Positions 36,168-48,395 of a DNA stretch of 64,000 nucleotides are shown here, one piece after another (within the stretch, counting starts at the first letter, position 1; every line of letters starts with the position of its first letter). Location: the NCBI RefSeq assembly GCF_001695835.1, contig NZ_MBSO01000004.1, positions 1-64,000 on the forward strand. Reading direction: 5' to 3'. Below the pieces are notes generated by a model. The model saw only the letters and a list, made by a program, of their open reading frames with translations. It searched no databases and was not told the DNA's origin. Origin of the DNA: Ensifer sp. LC11. Lineage in GTDB: Bacteria; Pseudomonadota; Alphaproteobacteria; Rhizobiales; Rhizobiaceae. The translations under genes and the position numbers were made by a program.

Positions 36168-36183
36168 TTAAGATTTCATAAAC
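36168..36183. promoter_or_regulatory. Near-consensus CtrA site
   Basis: TTAA, 7 bases, TAAAC: one mismatch in the second half-site of TTAA-N7-TTAAC. It lies between two divergent uncharacterised genes, about 1.3 kb from the perfect CtrA site at 34903. The interval 36060-36406 shows no gene; it also has two short GC hairpins near 36224-36260. Confidence 0.4.
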
Positions 36184-36406
36184 CTCTTCCCGCTAAGCTC
36201 AACCATCATGCCGATTCCCCCTATCCGCGGCCGAGCCGCGGTTGTCTGGCCCGTGGGCCAAGACGCGCATGAGGCGCCAACCCGCAAGTGACAAGCAGAA
36301 AAGTCGCGCGCAAGCCGCAAAAGCCGGTGCGCGCTCCAGCATGCACCCGCGCTTCGTCGGTCAACGACGATCGGTCAACCCGAGGTCAAGCGAGATGGAG
36401 ACCAGA

Positions 36407-38023
36407 ATGCTGATACCCATCCAGACGGCCCGAACCACGGCCGCCTCCGCCGACGACGCAAGCGCCAAGGTCCAGCAGCCGGCGGCGCAGCTGCCCGCCA
36501 GTCAGCGCGGCGAGGCCATACAGAAAATCCTCGATGCGTTGACGCGGCACCTCTCGGGCCGCGAAATCCTCTCCAAGGACGCACTGGTCCGGCTGATGGA
36601 AGACCTCGCGCGCATCCTCAAGTTCCCGCCCCTTCCCCAGGAGGGCGGGCGGGAATTCGTCCGGCGCCTGGTGGCCTTCCTCGAATCGATGCCAACCTCC
36701 GACCGGCTGCTCCTGGAACGCCAGCTCGGCGGCCGCAGTCTCGCCATGCGGGTCGGGTTGCTTGCGGAACTGCCGGCAATCCGCAACGGCACGTCGACGC
36801 CGCGCGGGACTGCGACGCCAATGCCCGCGCAGGCGCGCGACGTCATCCTGCGCAACCCCTCGCTCCAGCCGGCGCTGCCGTTCAACCCGACTGCCACGCG
36901 CGCGCCCATCGCCGGCGAAGTCGCACTGCTGCAGGCGGTTCTGCGCAAGACCTTCGGTGTCGGCAATGACAGCGACGTGATCCAACCGCAGGGCGACGAT
37001 TCGGAGCAGGTCGGGACGAGGGACGCGCCGTCGAAAGGCCGAAGCGAAAAGCCGACCGAACGCAGCGCGACACGGGCGAGCAACGCGCCGACGACTTCGC
37101 CGGACGGCGCACCGATCGAAAGCGCCGCCGCGCTGCTTGGCGGCGAAGGCGAAGTCCAGGATGTGACCTCGCTCACGGCACCTGTAGCCGAGGCCGACGA
37201 GACCCCGCAAAACATCGACACGGGGCATGGCGAGACCGAGGCCGCGATCGAGGATGGCGCCGCAGCGCCGCTCAAGGACCAGGCGACCGGTGAGATGGAG
37301 GCGACCGACACCGCCGACGATCCAGATCCCGACGGGACCTATGGCCCACTGCCTGATGCGGACGAGGGAGACGGCCGGAAGGCAGCGCCGGTCCTCGATC
37401 GCGGTGATCAGGAGGCCCGCTCGATGCGAGTGCTTTCCGAGGCGATCAAGACGCTTATCCGCGACAGCGTGGCTTTGCCCGGCGGCGCGACCGACGCCGA
37501 ACCGGGATCGACGGCACAGCAAACGGACGAGGCAGGCACGCCGCCTCAGGTGCCCGCGAAGGACGCAGCCACAGCCGCGCGCGGAGCCGATGCTGCGGTC
37601 CGCCAGCGCCAGACGCCGGATGGCAGCAACGTCCTGCCATCCTTGCTCGACGATCGGTCCGACGAGGCAAACGCCGCCCGGCGCGCATCTGCGGACATGC
37701 GGTCGCAACGCCCCGCCGACGAACAGACGATGCAGCAGGTCATCGCCAGGCTGGTGGAAAACGGCCTTCCGCGTGAAGCCATACCTTTCACCATGATCCC
37801 CTACCCGCCCGCTGCGAACGGTGCGGCGGACACCGAGGACCTGGGGCACGAGATGCCGGGAGGCTCTGGGGAAGACACGTCAGGCGAAGAGGAAGGCGCG
37901 GAAGAGGGCGACAGCGACGGAGAGGGAGGCGGCGAGCCGACCGACGAAGTCGTAGCGGCAGACGAGATGCTCGACGCGCCGGACGCCTACGATCTCTACC
38001 GCAAGCTCGGCGGCCTCGGCTGA
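36407..38023 (+). CDS. Large acidic, low-complexity protein of unknown function
   Basis: 538 residues from ATG 36407, which has GGAG six bases upstream. An N-terminal helical region (about 30-160; ILDALTRHLSGREILSKDALVRLMEDLARIL) is followed by a long Asp/Glu/Ala/Gly/Pro-rich segment likely to be disordered, and short conserved-looking ends (EQTMQQVIARLVENGLPREAIPFTMIPYPP and DAYDLYRKLGGLG). No signal peptide or membrane helix. I do not recognise it; a structural or scaffold role is speculation. Starts at 36395 or further upstream are possible. Confidence 0.7.
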   Translation: MLIPIQTARTTAASADDASAKVQQPAAQLPASQRGEAIQKILDALTRHLSGREILSKDALVRLMEDLARILKFPPLPQEGGREFVRRLVAFLESMPTSDRLLLERQLGGRSLAMRVGLLAELPAIRNGTSTPRGTATPMPAQARDVILRNPSLQPALPFNPTATRAPIAGEVALLQAVLRKTFGVGNDSDVIQPQGDDSEQVGTRDAPSKGRSEKPTERSATRASNAPTTSPDGAPIESAAALLGGEGEVQDVTSLTAPVAEADETPQNIDTGHGETEAAIEDGAAAPLKDQATGEMEATDTADDPDPDGTYGPLPDADEGDGRKAAPVLDRGDQEARSMRVLSEAIKTLIRDSVALPGGATDAEPGSTAQQTDEAGTPPQVPAKDAATAARGADAAVRQRQTPDGSNVLPSLLDDRSDEANAARRASADMRSQRPADEQTMQQVIARLVENGLPREAIPFTMIPYPPAANGAADTEDLGHEMPGGSGEDTSGEEEGAEEGDSDGEGGGEPTDEVVAADEMLDAPDAYDLYRKLGGLG

Positions 38024-38063
38024 GCGCCGCGCGGGAGAAGGCGCGTCAGATCCACCCCAAACG

Positions 38064-38096
38064 AAAAACCCGCGGAGATCGCTCCCCGCGGGTTCT
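38064..38096 (-). terminator. Rho-independent terminator of rpsA
   Basis: AACCCGCGG and CCGCGGGTT arms surround a short loop; on the minus strand the tail is TTTTTCGTTT. It lies about 24 bases past the rpsA stop. Confidence 0.85.
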
Positions 38097-38119
38097 TCAA
38101 TTCAGATGTCAGACACCGA

Positions 38120-39826
38120 TTACTCGTTGTTCTGGCGGTTCTTCAGAGCCGCGCCGAGGATGTCGCCGAGCGATGCGCCCGAGTCGGACGAACCGAACTG
38201 AGCAACGGCTTCCTTCTCTTCCGCGATTTCCAGAGCCTTGATCGACAGCTGGATCTTGCGGTCCTTCTTGGAGAAGTTGGTGACGCGAGCGTCGACAACC
38301 TGACCAACCGAGAAACGCTCCGGACGCTGTTCGTCACGGTCACGCGACAGGTCAGCGCGGCGGATGAACGAGGTGATGTCTTCGTGGTTGACGAGCTTCA
38401 CTTCGATGCCACCATCGTTGATCGCGATGATTTCGGCCGAAACAACGGCGTTCTTGCGCAGTTCGCCAGAAGCAGCGGCGTCACCGACTGCATCCTTGCC
38501 GAGCTGCTTGATGCCGAGCGAGATGCGCTCCTTGTCGACGTCGACGTCGAGAACAACAGCGCGAACGACGTCGCCCTTGTTGAACTCTTCGATGACCTGC
38601 TCGCCCGGACGGTTCCAGTCGAGGTCGGAAAGGTGAACCATGCCGTCAACATCGCCGTCGAGGCCGATGAACAGGCCGAATTCGGTCTTGTTCTTGACTT
38701 CGCCTTCGACTTCGGTGCCAGCCGGATGGCTATGCGCGAATGCCTGCCACGGGTTCTCGAGCGTCTGCTTGAGGCCGAGCGAGATACGACGCTTGGTCGG
38801 ATCGACTTCGAGAACGACAACGTCGACTTCCTGGCTCGTGGACAGGATCTTGCCGGGGTGTACGTTCTTCTTGGTCCAGGACATTTCGGAGATGTGGATC
38901 AGGCCTTCGATGCCCGGCTCCAGCTCGACGAACGCACCGTAGTCGGTGATGTTCGTGACGGTACCGGAGATCTTCTTGCCGACCGGGTACTTCGCGCCGA
39001 TGCCATCCCACGGATCCGACTCGAGCTGCTTCATGCCGAGCGAGATGCGGTGGGTTTCCTGGTTGATGCGGATGATCTGAACCTTGACCTGCTGGCCGAT
39101 GTTCAGGATCTCCGACGGATGGTTCACGCGGCGCCATGCCATGTCGGTGACATGGAGCAGACCGTCGATGCCGCCGAGGTCGACGAACGCACCGTAGTCG
39201 GTGATGTTCTTGACGACGCCTTCGACAACCTGGCCTTCTTCCAGGTTCTGAACGATTTCAGAACGCTGTTCGGCGCGGGACTCTTCGAGAACCGTACGAC
39301 GCGATACGACGATGTTGCCGCGGCGCTTGTCCATCTTGAGGATTTCGAAGGGCTGCGGGTTATGCATCAACGGGGTGACGTCGCGGATCGGACGGATGTC
39401 GACCTGCGAGCGCGGCAGGAAGGCTACGGCGCCGTCGAGATCGACGGTGAAGCCGCCCTTGACCTGGTTGAAGATGATGCCTTCGACGCGTTCGCCGGCT
39501 TCGAACTTCACTTCCAGGCGCATCCAGCTTTCTTCGCGGCGAGCCTTTTCGCGCGACAGAACAGCTTCGCCGAGCGCGTTTTCGATACGCTCAACGTAGA
39601 CTTCGACTTCGTCGCCGACCTTGAGCGAGCCGTCCTTGGCCTTCGCGCCGAATTCCTTCAGAGCGATGCGGCCTTCGACCTTCAGACCGACGTCGACAAC
39701 GGCGACGTCCTTTTCGATGGCCGTAACGATGCCCTTGGCAACATAGCCTTCGGCGAGATCGGTCTTCGCGAAGGATTCTTCGAGAAGGGCGGCGAAATCG
39801 TCACGGGTAGGATTGGTAGCAGACAT
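38120..39826 (-). CDS. rpsA: 30S ribosomal protein S1
   Basis: 568 residues with six S1 (OB-fold) repeats; repeats 3-6 show the G-x-V-x-x-I/K-T-D/E-Y/F-G-A/L-F-V/I pattern (VVKNITDYGAFVDLGGIDGLLHVTDMAW and similar). It delivers mRNA to the ribosome. ATG 39826 (MSATNPTRDD) has GGAGATTCC directly upstream. It follows cmk on the same strand with a hairpin-containing 165-base gap. Confidence 0.97.
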   Translation of the reverse strand: MSATNPTRDDFAALLEESFAKTDLAEGYVAKGIVTAIEKDVAVVDVGLKVEGRIALKEFGAKAKDGSLKVGDEVEVYVERIENALGEAVLSREKARREESWMRLEVKFEAGERVEGIIFNQVKGGFTVDLDGAVAFLPRSQVDIRPIRDVTPLMHNPQPFEILKMDKRRGNIVVSRRTVLEESRAEQRSEIVQNLEEGQVVEGVVKNITDYGAFVDLGGIDGLLHVTDMAWRRVNHPSEILNIGQQVKVQIIRINQETHRISLGMKQLESDPWDGIGAKYPVGKKISGTVTNITDYGAFVELEPGIEGLIHISEMSWTKKNVHPGKILSTSQEVDVVVLEVDPTKRRISLGLKQTLENPWQAFAHSHPAGTEVEGEVKNKTEFGLFIGLDGDVDGMVHLSDLDWNRPGEQVIEEFNKGDVVRAVVLDVDVDKERISLGIKQLGKDAVGDAAASGELRKNAVVSAEIIAINDGGIEVKLVNHEDITSFIRRADLSRDRDEQRPERFSVGQVVDARVTNFSKKDRKIQLSIKALEIAEEKEAVAQFGSSDSGASLGDILGAALKNRQNNE

Positions 39827-39952
39827 GGAATCTCCTGCATGCATCTCAATAAGAGACGCACATGCGCCGGGGGCTGGTGTTGAACAGGCCTGAACCCAGT
39901 CCGTCCCATCGAAGGGACAATCCGGCGCGTGGACGGAATTTCAGGCTATGCA

Positions 39953-39992
39953 AGAAGAGCGATCCTGACAGTGTCGGGGATGGGCTCTTCTT
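39953..39992 (-). terminator. Hairpin at the cmk/rpsA junction
   Basis: AGAAGAGC...GCTCTTCT arms flank an interrupted stem that touches the cmk stop codon. On the minus strand it ends in TTCTTG, which is only a weak T-tract. It could be a partial terminator or a processing site between cmk and rpsA. Confidence 0.4.
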
Positions 39993-40626
39993 CAGATCTT
40001 CTTCATCAGGGCCGCATCGATCAAAGACTTCGCGGCCTGAAACGCCGCCTCTATACTCATTTCGGACGTATCAAGCAAGTGCGCGTCATCGGCCGGCCGC
40101 AAAGGACTGTCGGCACGGCCCATATCGCGCTCGTCGCGCTTCTTCACGTCGTCGAAAATCGCTGCGTAATCGGCAGGCTGGCCGTTATCGATGATCTCGT
40201 CATAACGACGTTTCGCCCGCACTTCCGCAGAGGCGGTGACGTAGAGCTTTACCGGCGCATCCGGGCAGACGACCGTGCCGATGTCGCGACCGTCGAGCAC
40301 TGTTCCGGGCTCGCGTAGCGAAAAGGCGCGCTGCGCCTCGACCAGCGCCCGGCGCACGGCCGGCATGACGGCGATCTTCGAGGCCGCCTCGCCGATTGCG
40401 TGGGCGGAAAGCACGGAACGATCGAGGCCCGCAAGCTCGACCTCGCGCGCCATCTCTTCAGCCACTGCCTCGTCATCGAGCGGCAGGCCTGCGTCCAAAA
40501 GCGCCTTGGCGGTGGCGCGGTAGGTCAGCCCTGTATCGAGATGATGAAAGCCGTAGTCTTCGGCGATCCGGCGCGAGAGCGTGCCCTTGCCGGCTGCTGC
40601 CGGCCCGTCGATGGCGATGGTGAATG

Positions 40627-40630
<4 letters not shown>
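39992..40630 (-). CDS. cmk: Cytidylate (CMP/dCMP) kinase
   Basis: The 212-residue NMP kinase has the P-loop GPAAAGKGT (9-17), the CMP-specific [13 protein letters not shown] segment and [12 protein letters not shown]; it phosphorylates CMP and dCMP. Its ATG overlaps the stop of the LAS-peptidase gene as ATGA, so it is translationally coupled to that unexpected upstream neighbour. In most Rhizobiaceae cmk directly follows aroA. Confidence 0.95.
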
Positions 40631-42914
<2,284 letters not shown>

Positions 42915-43087
42915 TCATCCTCGTGAGCCCGAAAGCCCGCGACAGCGGGGCTTTGGCGTTTTGTCTTTGACAGATGCAGCCAAGACGATTATGGGGACCG
43001 GCTAATCATCATCAGCTTGATACCCTTTCCACCCGCCGGCTTTGCCGGCAAGCGCCGGCACGGCCGGCCATTCAAGAGGCTTTGACT

Positions 43088-43480
43088 GTGGCAAATCCGG
43101 AACTTGGAACAAAGCGCATCGACCCGGAAACGGGGCGCAAATTCTACGATCTGAACCGTGATCCGATCGTTTCGCCCTACACCGGCAAGTCCTATCCGCT
43201 GTCCTTCTTCGAAGAAACCTCGGTCGCCAAGGTGCTCGAGAAGGAAGAAGAAGAAGACGTCACGGAAGTCGATGCAGAGAACACCGAAGTCGAACTCGTT
43301 TCGCTCGAGGATGCCGACGAAGAGGCCGCGGGCGGCGACGACCTGCCGGATCTCGGCGACGACGATGTCGAGATCGACGGCGATGACGATGACGACACCT
43401 TCCTGCAGACCGACGACGAAGACGATGACGACGACATGAGCGACCTCATCGGCGTGTCGGACGACGAAGAAGACGTCTAA
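43088..43480 (+). CDS. TIGR02300-family acidic protein
   Basis: The 130-residue protein has the TIGR02300 N-terminus ANPELGTKRIDPETGRKFYDLNRDPIVSPYTGKSYPLS, followed by an extremely acidic Asp/Glu-rich tail (about 60-130). Function is unknown; it is conserved beside aroA in alphaproteobacteria. The start is GTG 43088 with AGAGG upstream, as no ATG begins at the conserved position. The N-terminal SPYTG form lacks the CPxC zinc-like pattern of some relatives. It is divergent from the aroA-like gene. Confidence 0.88.
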   Translation: MANPELGTKRIDPETGRKFYDLNRDPIVSPYTGKSYPLSFFEETSVAKVLEKEEEEDVTEVDAENTEVELVSLEDADEEAAGGDDLPDLGDDDVEIDGDDDDDTFLQTDDEDDDDDMSDLIGVSDDEEDV

Positions 43481-43679
43481 GCGCTTCAAATGACAACGGA
43501 ATGCTCCCGTCCTCGGCCATTCGGGCCCGGACGGGAGAAAATCGGCCCGGACAAAAATAAATCCACAGGCCACGCATTTTTCGGCTTGCCATCCTCAAAA
43601 AGGGGAAGTAATAAGCCGCCACTCGCCAGGCACAACAGCCCGACGAACTTCCCGGACCGGCCTCGCCGGAACCCGATAT

Positions 43680-43755
<76 letters not shown>

Positions 43756-43787
43756 AACCTTCCTTTCGATTGATTGGTATCGAACTT

Positions 43788-44102
43788 TCAAGGTCCGCCG
43801 CTGCTTTCCATTTCGTCCAGCGAATCCAGGATCATCGTCAAGAGCCGAATGATGTCGGCGGATTCGAGCAAGGCGTTGCGGATTTCGCGCTCGGACCGTT
43901 TGGGTATGGAACCGGCGATATCCAGGAGGACATTGGTCACGTCAGGCGCTTCGGTGTTCGGCTCCATGCCGGTCTGCTCGCGCATGCAGCGGATCAGCGC
44001 CACTGCGCCTTCCAGCAGCTGTTGCGCCTGCAACGGGGTGAGGTCATGGACCTCATTGGCGGCACGAAACAGCTGCGATCTGAAGCCCGAAATCGTGGTC
44101 AT
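43788..44102 (-). CDS. Uncharacterised small helical protein
   Basis: 104 residues from ATG 44102 (MTTISGFRSQLFRAANEVHDLTPLQAQQLLEGAVALIRCMREQTG...). Mostly helical, soluble, no motif recognised. Length and conserved-looking composition suggest a rhizobial gene. An AAGGAG lies 13 bases upstream. An ATG at 44162 would add 20 residues. It is convergent with tRNA-Ala. Confidence 0.62.
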   Translation of the reverse strand: MTTISGFRSQLFRAANEVHDLTPLQAQQLLEGAVALIRCMREQTGMEPNTEAPDVTNVLLDIAGSIPKRSEREIRNALLESADIIRLLTMILDSLDEMESSGGP

Positions 44103-44301
44103 CTCCCGGATGATACTCCTTTCGGCTTCAAATGAAAGTGGTGGCCGGCGTGGCCCGCGCAACGCTCAGGTGCGAATGATGCGCCCGCGACCTTGCGCGA
44201 ACACATCCAAAGTGCCGAGCCGCACGTCGTCGGCGTAGGTACACCTCGCGCACGGTTGCGGCTTTATGGTTTGTTAAGCATCTGGCAGCAGAGCTGTTTG
44301 C

Positions 44302-45090
44302 ATGTTCCTGATCTCGAAAATCTTCTGGCTCATCGCGCAGCCGCTATCGCTCTCGTTGTTCGCAATCCTTGCCGGACTGCTGGCGACAGCAGCCGGCTGG
44401 CGGCGTGTCGGCGCATGCCTCGGCAGCTTCGGCGCACTGGCGCTGTTCGTCAGCCTGTTCACGACCGCGGGCTCCTATGCCCTGCAAGTGCTGGAAGACC
44501 GCTTCCCGCGCCCCGCGCCACCAGTCTCGCTTTCCTGCATCATCGTGCTTGGTGGTGCGTTCGAGAACGAGGTGATGGCCGGCCGCGGCGGCATTGAGCT
44601 CAATCAGGCGGCGGATCGCTTCATCGAAACCGTGCGGCTGGCGAAGCGCTATCCTGACGCGCGCATCCTTGTTTCCGGCGGCGACGGCTCGATCAGCGGC
44701 GCCTATGAGGGCGACGCGCAGGCCTCGACGGCATTCTTCCAGGCGTTCGAGATCGCGGACGACCGGGTGGTTCGCGAGGAAAATTCACGCACGACCTTCG
44801 AGAATGCGCGCAACACCAGGGATCTGCTTACGGCAAACGGGCTTGCACGGTGCGCGCTCGTTACCTCCGCCTACCACATGCCGCGCTCGGTCGCGCTCTT
44901 TCGCGCAAACGACATCGATGTGCTGCCGTGGCCGACCGACTACCGATCGAGCGGCAAGGTACAGCTCGGTTTCGATTTCACCCAGCCCTCGCTGAACGCG
45001 CAGCTGACGACGACGGCTGCCAAGGAATGGACCGGGCTCGTTGCCTACTACCTGCTCGGCCGGACGCAGACGCTGTTGCCCGCGCCCTGA
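44302..45090 (+). CDS. YdcF/DUF218-family membrane protein
   Basis: The 262-residue protein has two N-terminal hydrophobic segments (about 8-30, 37-60) and a DUF218 domain: CIIVLGGAFENEV, NQAADRFIETVRLAKRYPDARILVSGGDGSIS, REENSRTTFENARNTRDLL and TSAYHMPRSVALFRA. Relatives (YdcF, SanA, ElyC) bind SAM or act in envelope biogenesis; function here is unknown. It is followed by the TRIC gene 67 bases later on the same strand. Confidence 0.87.
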   Translation: MFLISKIFWLIAQPLSLSLFAILAGLLATAAGWRRVGACLGSFGALALFVSLFTTAGSYALQVLEDRFPRPAPPVSLSCIIVLGGAFENEVMAGRGGIELNQAADRFIETVRLAKRYPDARILVSGGDGSISGAYEGDAQASTAFFQAFEIADDRVVREENSRTTFENARNTRDLLTANGLARCALVTSAYHMPRSVALFRANDIDVLPWPTDYRSSGKVQLGFDFTQPSLNAQLTTTAAKEWTGLVAYYLLGRTQTLLPAP

Positions 45091-45157
45091 AAGAGTTGAC
45101 GCAGGGGCACGGCATGCCCCAGCTTCAACGACACGCCGAATCTTGCCCGGAGCGCCT

Positions 45158-45793
45158 ATGCCGATCCTCGAAATTCTCGACTATGCCGGTGTCGCCGTCT
45201 TTGCTGCCACCGGGGCGCTCTCGGCCTCGCGCAAGCAGCTCGATATCATCGGCTATCTGTTTCTCGCCTCGGTGACCGGGATTGGCGGGGGCACGATGCG
45301 CGACGTCGTACTCGGCGCCACGCCGGTCTTCTGGGTCACCAACCCGACCTATCTGTTGGTTTGCGCCACGGTCGCGCTCATCCTGTTCTTCACCGCGCAT
45401 CTGTTCGATTCGCGCTACCGGGTGCTCGTCTGGCTCGATGCGATCGGCCTTTCGGCATACAGCGTGATGGGCGCGGCCAAGGGGTTCGCGGCCACGGGCT
45501 CGGCAACGGTGGCGCTCGTCACGGGCATGCTGACCGCCACCTTCGGCGGCGTGCTTCGCGATATGCTTGCCGGAGAACCGTCCGTGCTTCTGCGGCCGGA
45601 AGTCTATGTCACGGCGGCGCTGATCGGCGCCGGCGCCTTCGTGCTTGCGACGATCGGCGGGTTGCCACTTGCGGCGGCATCGACGCTCGGCGTGATTTCG
45701 GCCTTCGCAGTGCGCGGTGGCGCACTCAAGTTCGGCTGGACCCTGCCCACGGGCAAGGCGCTGCCGGGCCGGGACCCCGACGACGTGATGTAA
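45158..45793 (+). CDS. TRIC-type (UPF0126/YadS) cation channel family membrane protein
   Basis: The 211-residue protein has seven hydrophobic helices and two UPF0126 repeats. The signatures DYAGVAVFAATGALSASRK and VTGIGGGTMRDVVLG (first repeat) and GMLTATFGGVLRDMLAGE (second repeat) match prokaryotic TRIC channels, which conduct monovalent cations as trimers. ATG 45158 has GGAG six bases upstream. Confidence 0.88.
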   Translation: MPILEILDYAGVAVFAATGALSASRKQLDIIGYLFLASVTGIGGGTMRDVVLGATPVFWVTNPTYLLVCATVALILFFTAHLFDSRYRVLVWLDAIGLSAYSVMGAAKGFAATGSATVALVTGMLTATFGGVLRDMLAGEPSVLLRPEVYVTAALIGAGAFVLATIGGLPLAAASTLGVISAFAVRGGALKFGWTLPTGKALPGRDPDDVM

Positions 45794-45863
45794 GCGGCGC
45801 GCTTGCCCCATCGGCGCATTAACGCGCGATCAAACTATTTTGAAGATTGCCTTGCAGGCGGGC

Positions 45864-46301
45864 TCAGCGGCTAGCTTTGCGGCGCAGGCGGATGACCACG
45901 TCGACATGCGCGATCTCCATGCCATCGGGCGGTTCCGGGAGATTGTCGATCTGGATATTGCTGACGGGAATGTCGAGCACCTCGTTCTGGCCCTCGATGA
46001 AGAAGTGATGGTGGTCCGAGACGTTGGTGTCGAAATAGGTCTTGGCGCTCTCGACGGCGAGGACACGAATCATGCCGGCCTCGGTGAACTGGTGCAGCGT
46101 GTTGTAGACGGTTGCGAGCGAAACCGGCACGCCGGCCAACACGGCCTCCTCGTGCAGTTCCTCGACGGTCAGGTGGCGATCACCCTTGGCAAAGATCAGA
46201 TCGGCGAGGGCAACGCGTTGACGGGTCGGACGCAGGCCGGAATGGCGCAGCCTTTCTTCCGAACTCACTTCTGTTGCTTTCGTCATCAATGGTCGTTCCA
46301 T
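45864..46301 (-). CDS. irr: Iron response regulator Irr (Fur superfamily)
   Basis: 145 residues with the Fur winged helix (LRPTRQRVALADLIFAKGDRHLTVEELHEEAVLAGVPVSLATVYNTLHQFTEAGMI) and the Irr-type His triplet in TNVSDHHHFFIEG implicated in haem binding. The N-terminal Cys-Pro haem regulatory motif of Bradyrhizobium Irr is absent, as in Rhizobium and Sinorhizobium. Irr binds ICE motifs under iron limitation and is inactivated by haem. One perfect ICE box is at mbfA in this window. ATG 46301 is preferred, with 46286 possible. Confidence 0.92.
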   Translation of the reverse strand: MERPLMTKATEVSSEERLRHSGLRPTRQRVALADLIFAKGDRHLTVEELHEEAVLAGVPVSLATVYNTLHQFTEAGMIRVLAVESAKTYFDTNVSDHHHFFIEGQNEVLDIPVSNIQIDNLPEPPDGMEIAHVDVVIRLRRKASR

Positions 46302-46606
46302 GTATCCCGACAAAATTCACAATACTTCCGTTGCGATATAACTTTTGCGCCCTCTCCTTTCAATAGATTCCAGGCCCGACAGGCGTTGCAAAGCCCGAAA
46401 AACCGGTCAAACTCGGGGAACGCTGGCAATTAACTCTGGTCGCGCCCACATTGATCCTGTAAGCGACGGCGGAATGAAATCGCCATCTGGAGCGGAAAAC
46501 ACCGGACCAAAAAGACAAGATCCGGGTCGCCACGCTTCATTTCAAGCCAAACTTGCTCTAAAGCAGGTCGGACAACACAATTTGTTACGCGGGGAAACAT
46601 CCATTC

Positions 46607-47122
46607 ATGACGACCAGACAATCCAGCTTCAGCTATGAGGAAATCCTGGCCTGCGGCCGTGGAGAGTTGTTTGGCCCCGGCAATGCCCAGCTGCCGCTGC
46701 CGCCGATGCTGATGGTTCATCGCATCACCGAAATCTCCGAAACCGGCGGCGCCTTCGACAAGGGTTACCTGCGCGCCGAGTATGACGTGCGGCCGGATGA
46801 CTGGTACTTCCCCTGCCACTTCCAAGGCAATCCGATCATGCCGGGCTGCCTCGGCCTCGACGGCATGTGGCAGCTGACCGGCTTCTACCTGGGCTGGCTC
46901 GGCGAGCCCGGTCGCGGCATGGCGCTGTCAACCGGCGAAGTGAAGTTCAAGGGCATGGTGCGTCCCCATACCAAGCTTCTCGAATATGGAATCGACTTCA
47001 AGCGCGTCATGCGCGGCCGGCTCGTGCTTGGCACCGCCGACGGCTGGCTAAAGGCCGATGGCGAAACTATCTATCAGGCAACCGACCTGCGCGTCGGCTT
47101 GTCGAAGGAGAAGGCCGAGTAA
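46607..47122 (+). CDS. fabA: Beta-hydroxydecanoyl-ACP dehydratase/isomerase
   Basis: 171 residues of the FabA hotdog fold with catalytic His71 ([13 protein letters not shown]) and Asp85 ([10 protein letters not shown]). It dehydrates 3-hydroxydecanoyl-ACP and isomerises the trans-2 to cis-3 double bond, starting unsaturated fatty-acid synthesis. It heads the fabA-fabB-fabI operon, divergent from irr across 305 bases that hold no gene. Confidence 0.96.
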   Translation: MTTRQSSFSYEEILACGRGELFGPGNAQLPLPPMLMVHRITEISETGGAFDKGYLRAEYDVRPDDWYFPCHFQGNPIMPGCLGLDGMWQLTGFYLGWLGEPGRGMALSTGEVKFKGMVRPHTKLLEYGIDFKRVMRGRLVLGTADGWLKADGETIYQATDLRVGLSKEKAE

Positions 47123-47167
47123 ATCCGGACCTGCCGCACCGAACGAAATAAAGAAAAGGTCACTATC

Positions 47168-48391
47168 ATGAGACGGGTTGTTGTCACGGGCCTCGGCATC
47201 GTTTCCTCGATCGGGAACAATGCTGACGAAGTCACGGCGTCGCTGCGCGATGCCAAGTCGGGCATCACGTTTTCTCCCGATTTCGCCGAGAATGGCTTCA
47301 AGTGCCAGGTCTGGGGCGCCCCGTCGCTCGATCCGACCGAGCTCGTCGACCGCCGCGCCATGCGCTTCCTGTCGCAGGGTGGTGCCTGGAACCACGTTGC
47401 GATGAAGCAGGCGATCGCCGATTCCGGCCTCGAAGAGGCGGTCATCGCCCGCAACGAACGCACCGGCATCATCATGGGCTCCGGCGGCCCGTCGACCCGC
47501 ACCATCGTCGAAGCGTCTGACATCACCCGCAAGAACGTCAGCCCGAAGCGCATCGGCCCGTTCGCGGTTCCAAAAGCGATGTCGTCCACGGCTTCCGCGA
47601 CGCTCGCCACCTGGTTCCAGATCCACGGCGTCAACTACTCGATCTCGTCGGCCTGCTCGACCTCGGCGCACTGCATCGGCAATGCGGCGGAGATGATCCA
47701 GTGGGGCAAGCAGGACGTCATGTTTGCCGGCGGCCACGAGGACCTCGACTGGACCATGTCCAACCTGTTCGACGCCATGGGCGCCATGTCGTCGAAGTAC
47801 AATGACACGCCGGAAACGGCTTCGCGCGCTTACGATCTCAACCGCGACGGCTTCGTCATCGCCGGTGGTGCCGGCGTCCTGGTGCTTGAAGAGCTGGAGC
47901 ACGCCAAGGCCCGCGGCGCCAAGATCTACGCCGAAATCGTCGGCTACGGCGCGACCTCGGATGGCTACGACATGGTGGCTCCGTCCGGCGAAGGCGCGAT
48001 CCGCTGCATGCGCCAGGCGCTCTCGACGGTGAAGGGCGAGGTCGACTACATCAACACCCACGGCACCTCGACGCCTGTCGGCGACAGCAAGGAGATCGGC
48101 GCGATCCGCGAGGTCTTCGGCAACAGGATCCCGCACATCCAGTCGACCAAGTCGCTGACCGGCCACTCGCTGGGCGCTGCAGGCGTGCAGGAATCGATCT
48201 ACGGCCTCCTGATGATGCAGGCAGGTTTCATCGGCGAAAGCGCGCACATCACCGAACTCGACCCCGAATTCGATGGCGTTCCGATCGTTCGCAAGCGCAT
48301 CGACAACGCCAAGATCGATACGGTTCTGTCGAACTCGTTCGGCTTCGGCGGCACCAACGCAACGCTCGTCTTCCAGCGCTATAACGGATAA
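47168..48391 (+). CDS. fabB: Beta-ketoacyl-ACP synthase I
   Basis: The 407-residue thiolase-fold condensing enzyme has nucleophile Cys163 in [16 protein letters not shown] and the two His residues in [11 protein letters not shown] and [11 protein letters not shown]. FabB elongates the cis-3-decenoyl-ACP made by FabA. It lies 45 bases after fabA and 4 bases before fabI, so the three genes form one operon for unsaturated fatty acids. Confidence 0.96.
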   Translation: MRRVVVTGLGIVSSIGNNADEVTASLRDAKSGITFSPDFAENGFKCQVWGAPSLDPTELVDRRAMRFLSQGGAWNHVAMKQAIADSGLEEAVIARNERTGIIMGSGGPSTRTIVEASDITRKNVSPKRIGPFAVPKAMSSTASATLATWFQIHGVNYSISSACSTSAHCIGNAAEMIQWGKQDVMFAGGHEDLDWTMSNLFDAMGAMSSKYNDTPETASRAYDLNRDGFVIAGGAGVLVLEELEHAKARGAKIYAEIVGYGATSDGYDMVAPSGEGAIRCMRQALSTVKGEVDYINTHGTSTPVGDSKEIGAIREVFGNRIPHIQSTKSLTGHSLGAAGVQESIYGLLMMQAGFIGESAHITELDPEFDGVPIVRKRIDNAKIDTVLSNSFGFGGTNATLVFQRYNG

Positions 48392-48395
48392 AACC

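Noticed and set aside
38384-39883. A 499-codon open frame antisense to rpsA.
   Set aside because: High-G+C shadow frame on the opposite strand of a clearly conserved S1 gene; no Shine-Dalgarno or recognisable motif.
43503-43536. CTCCCGTCC...GGACGGGAG inverted repeat after the TIGR02300 gene.
   Set aside because: It has no T-tract on the plus strand and a long loop, so I did not call it a terminator.
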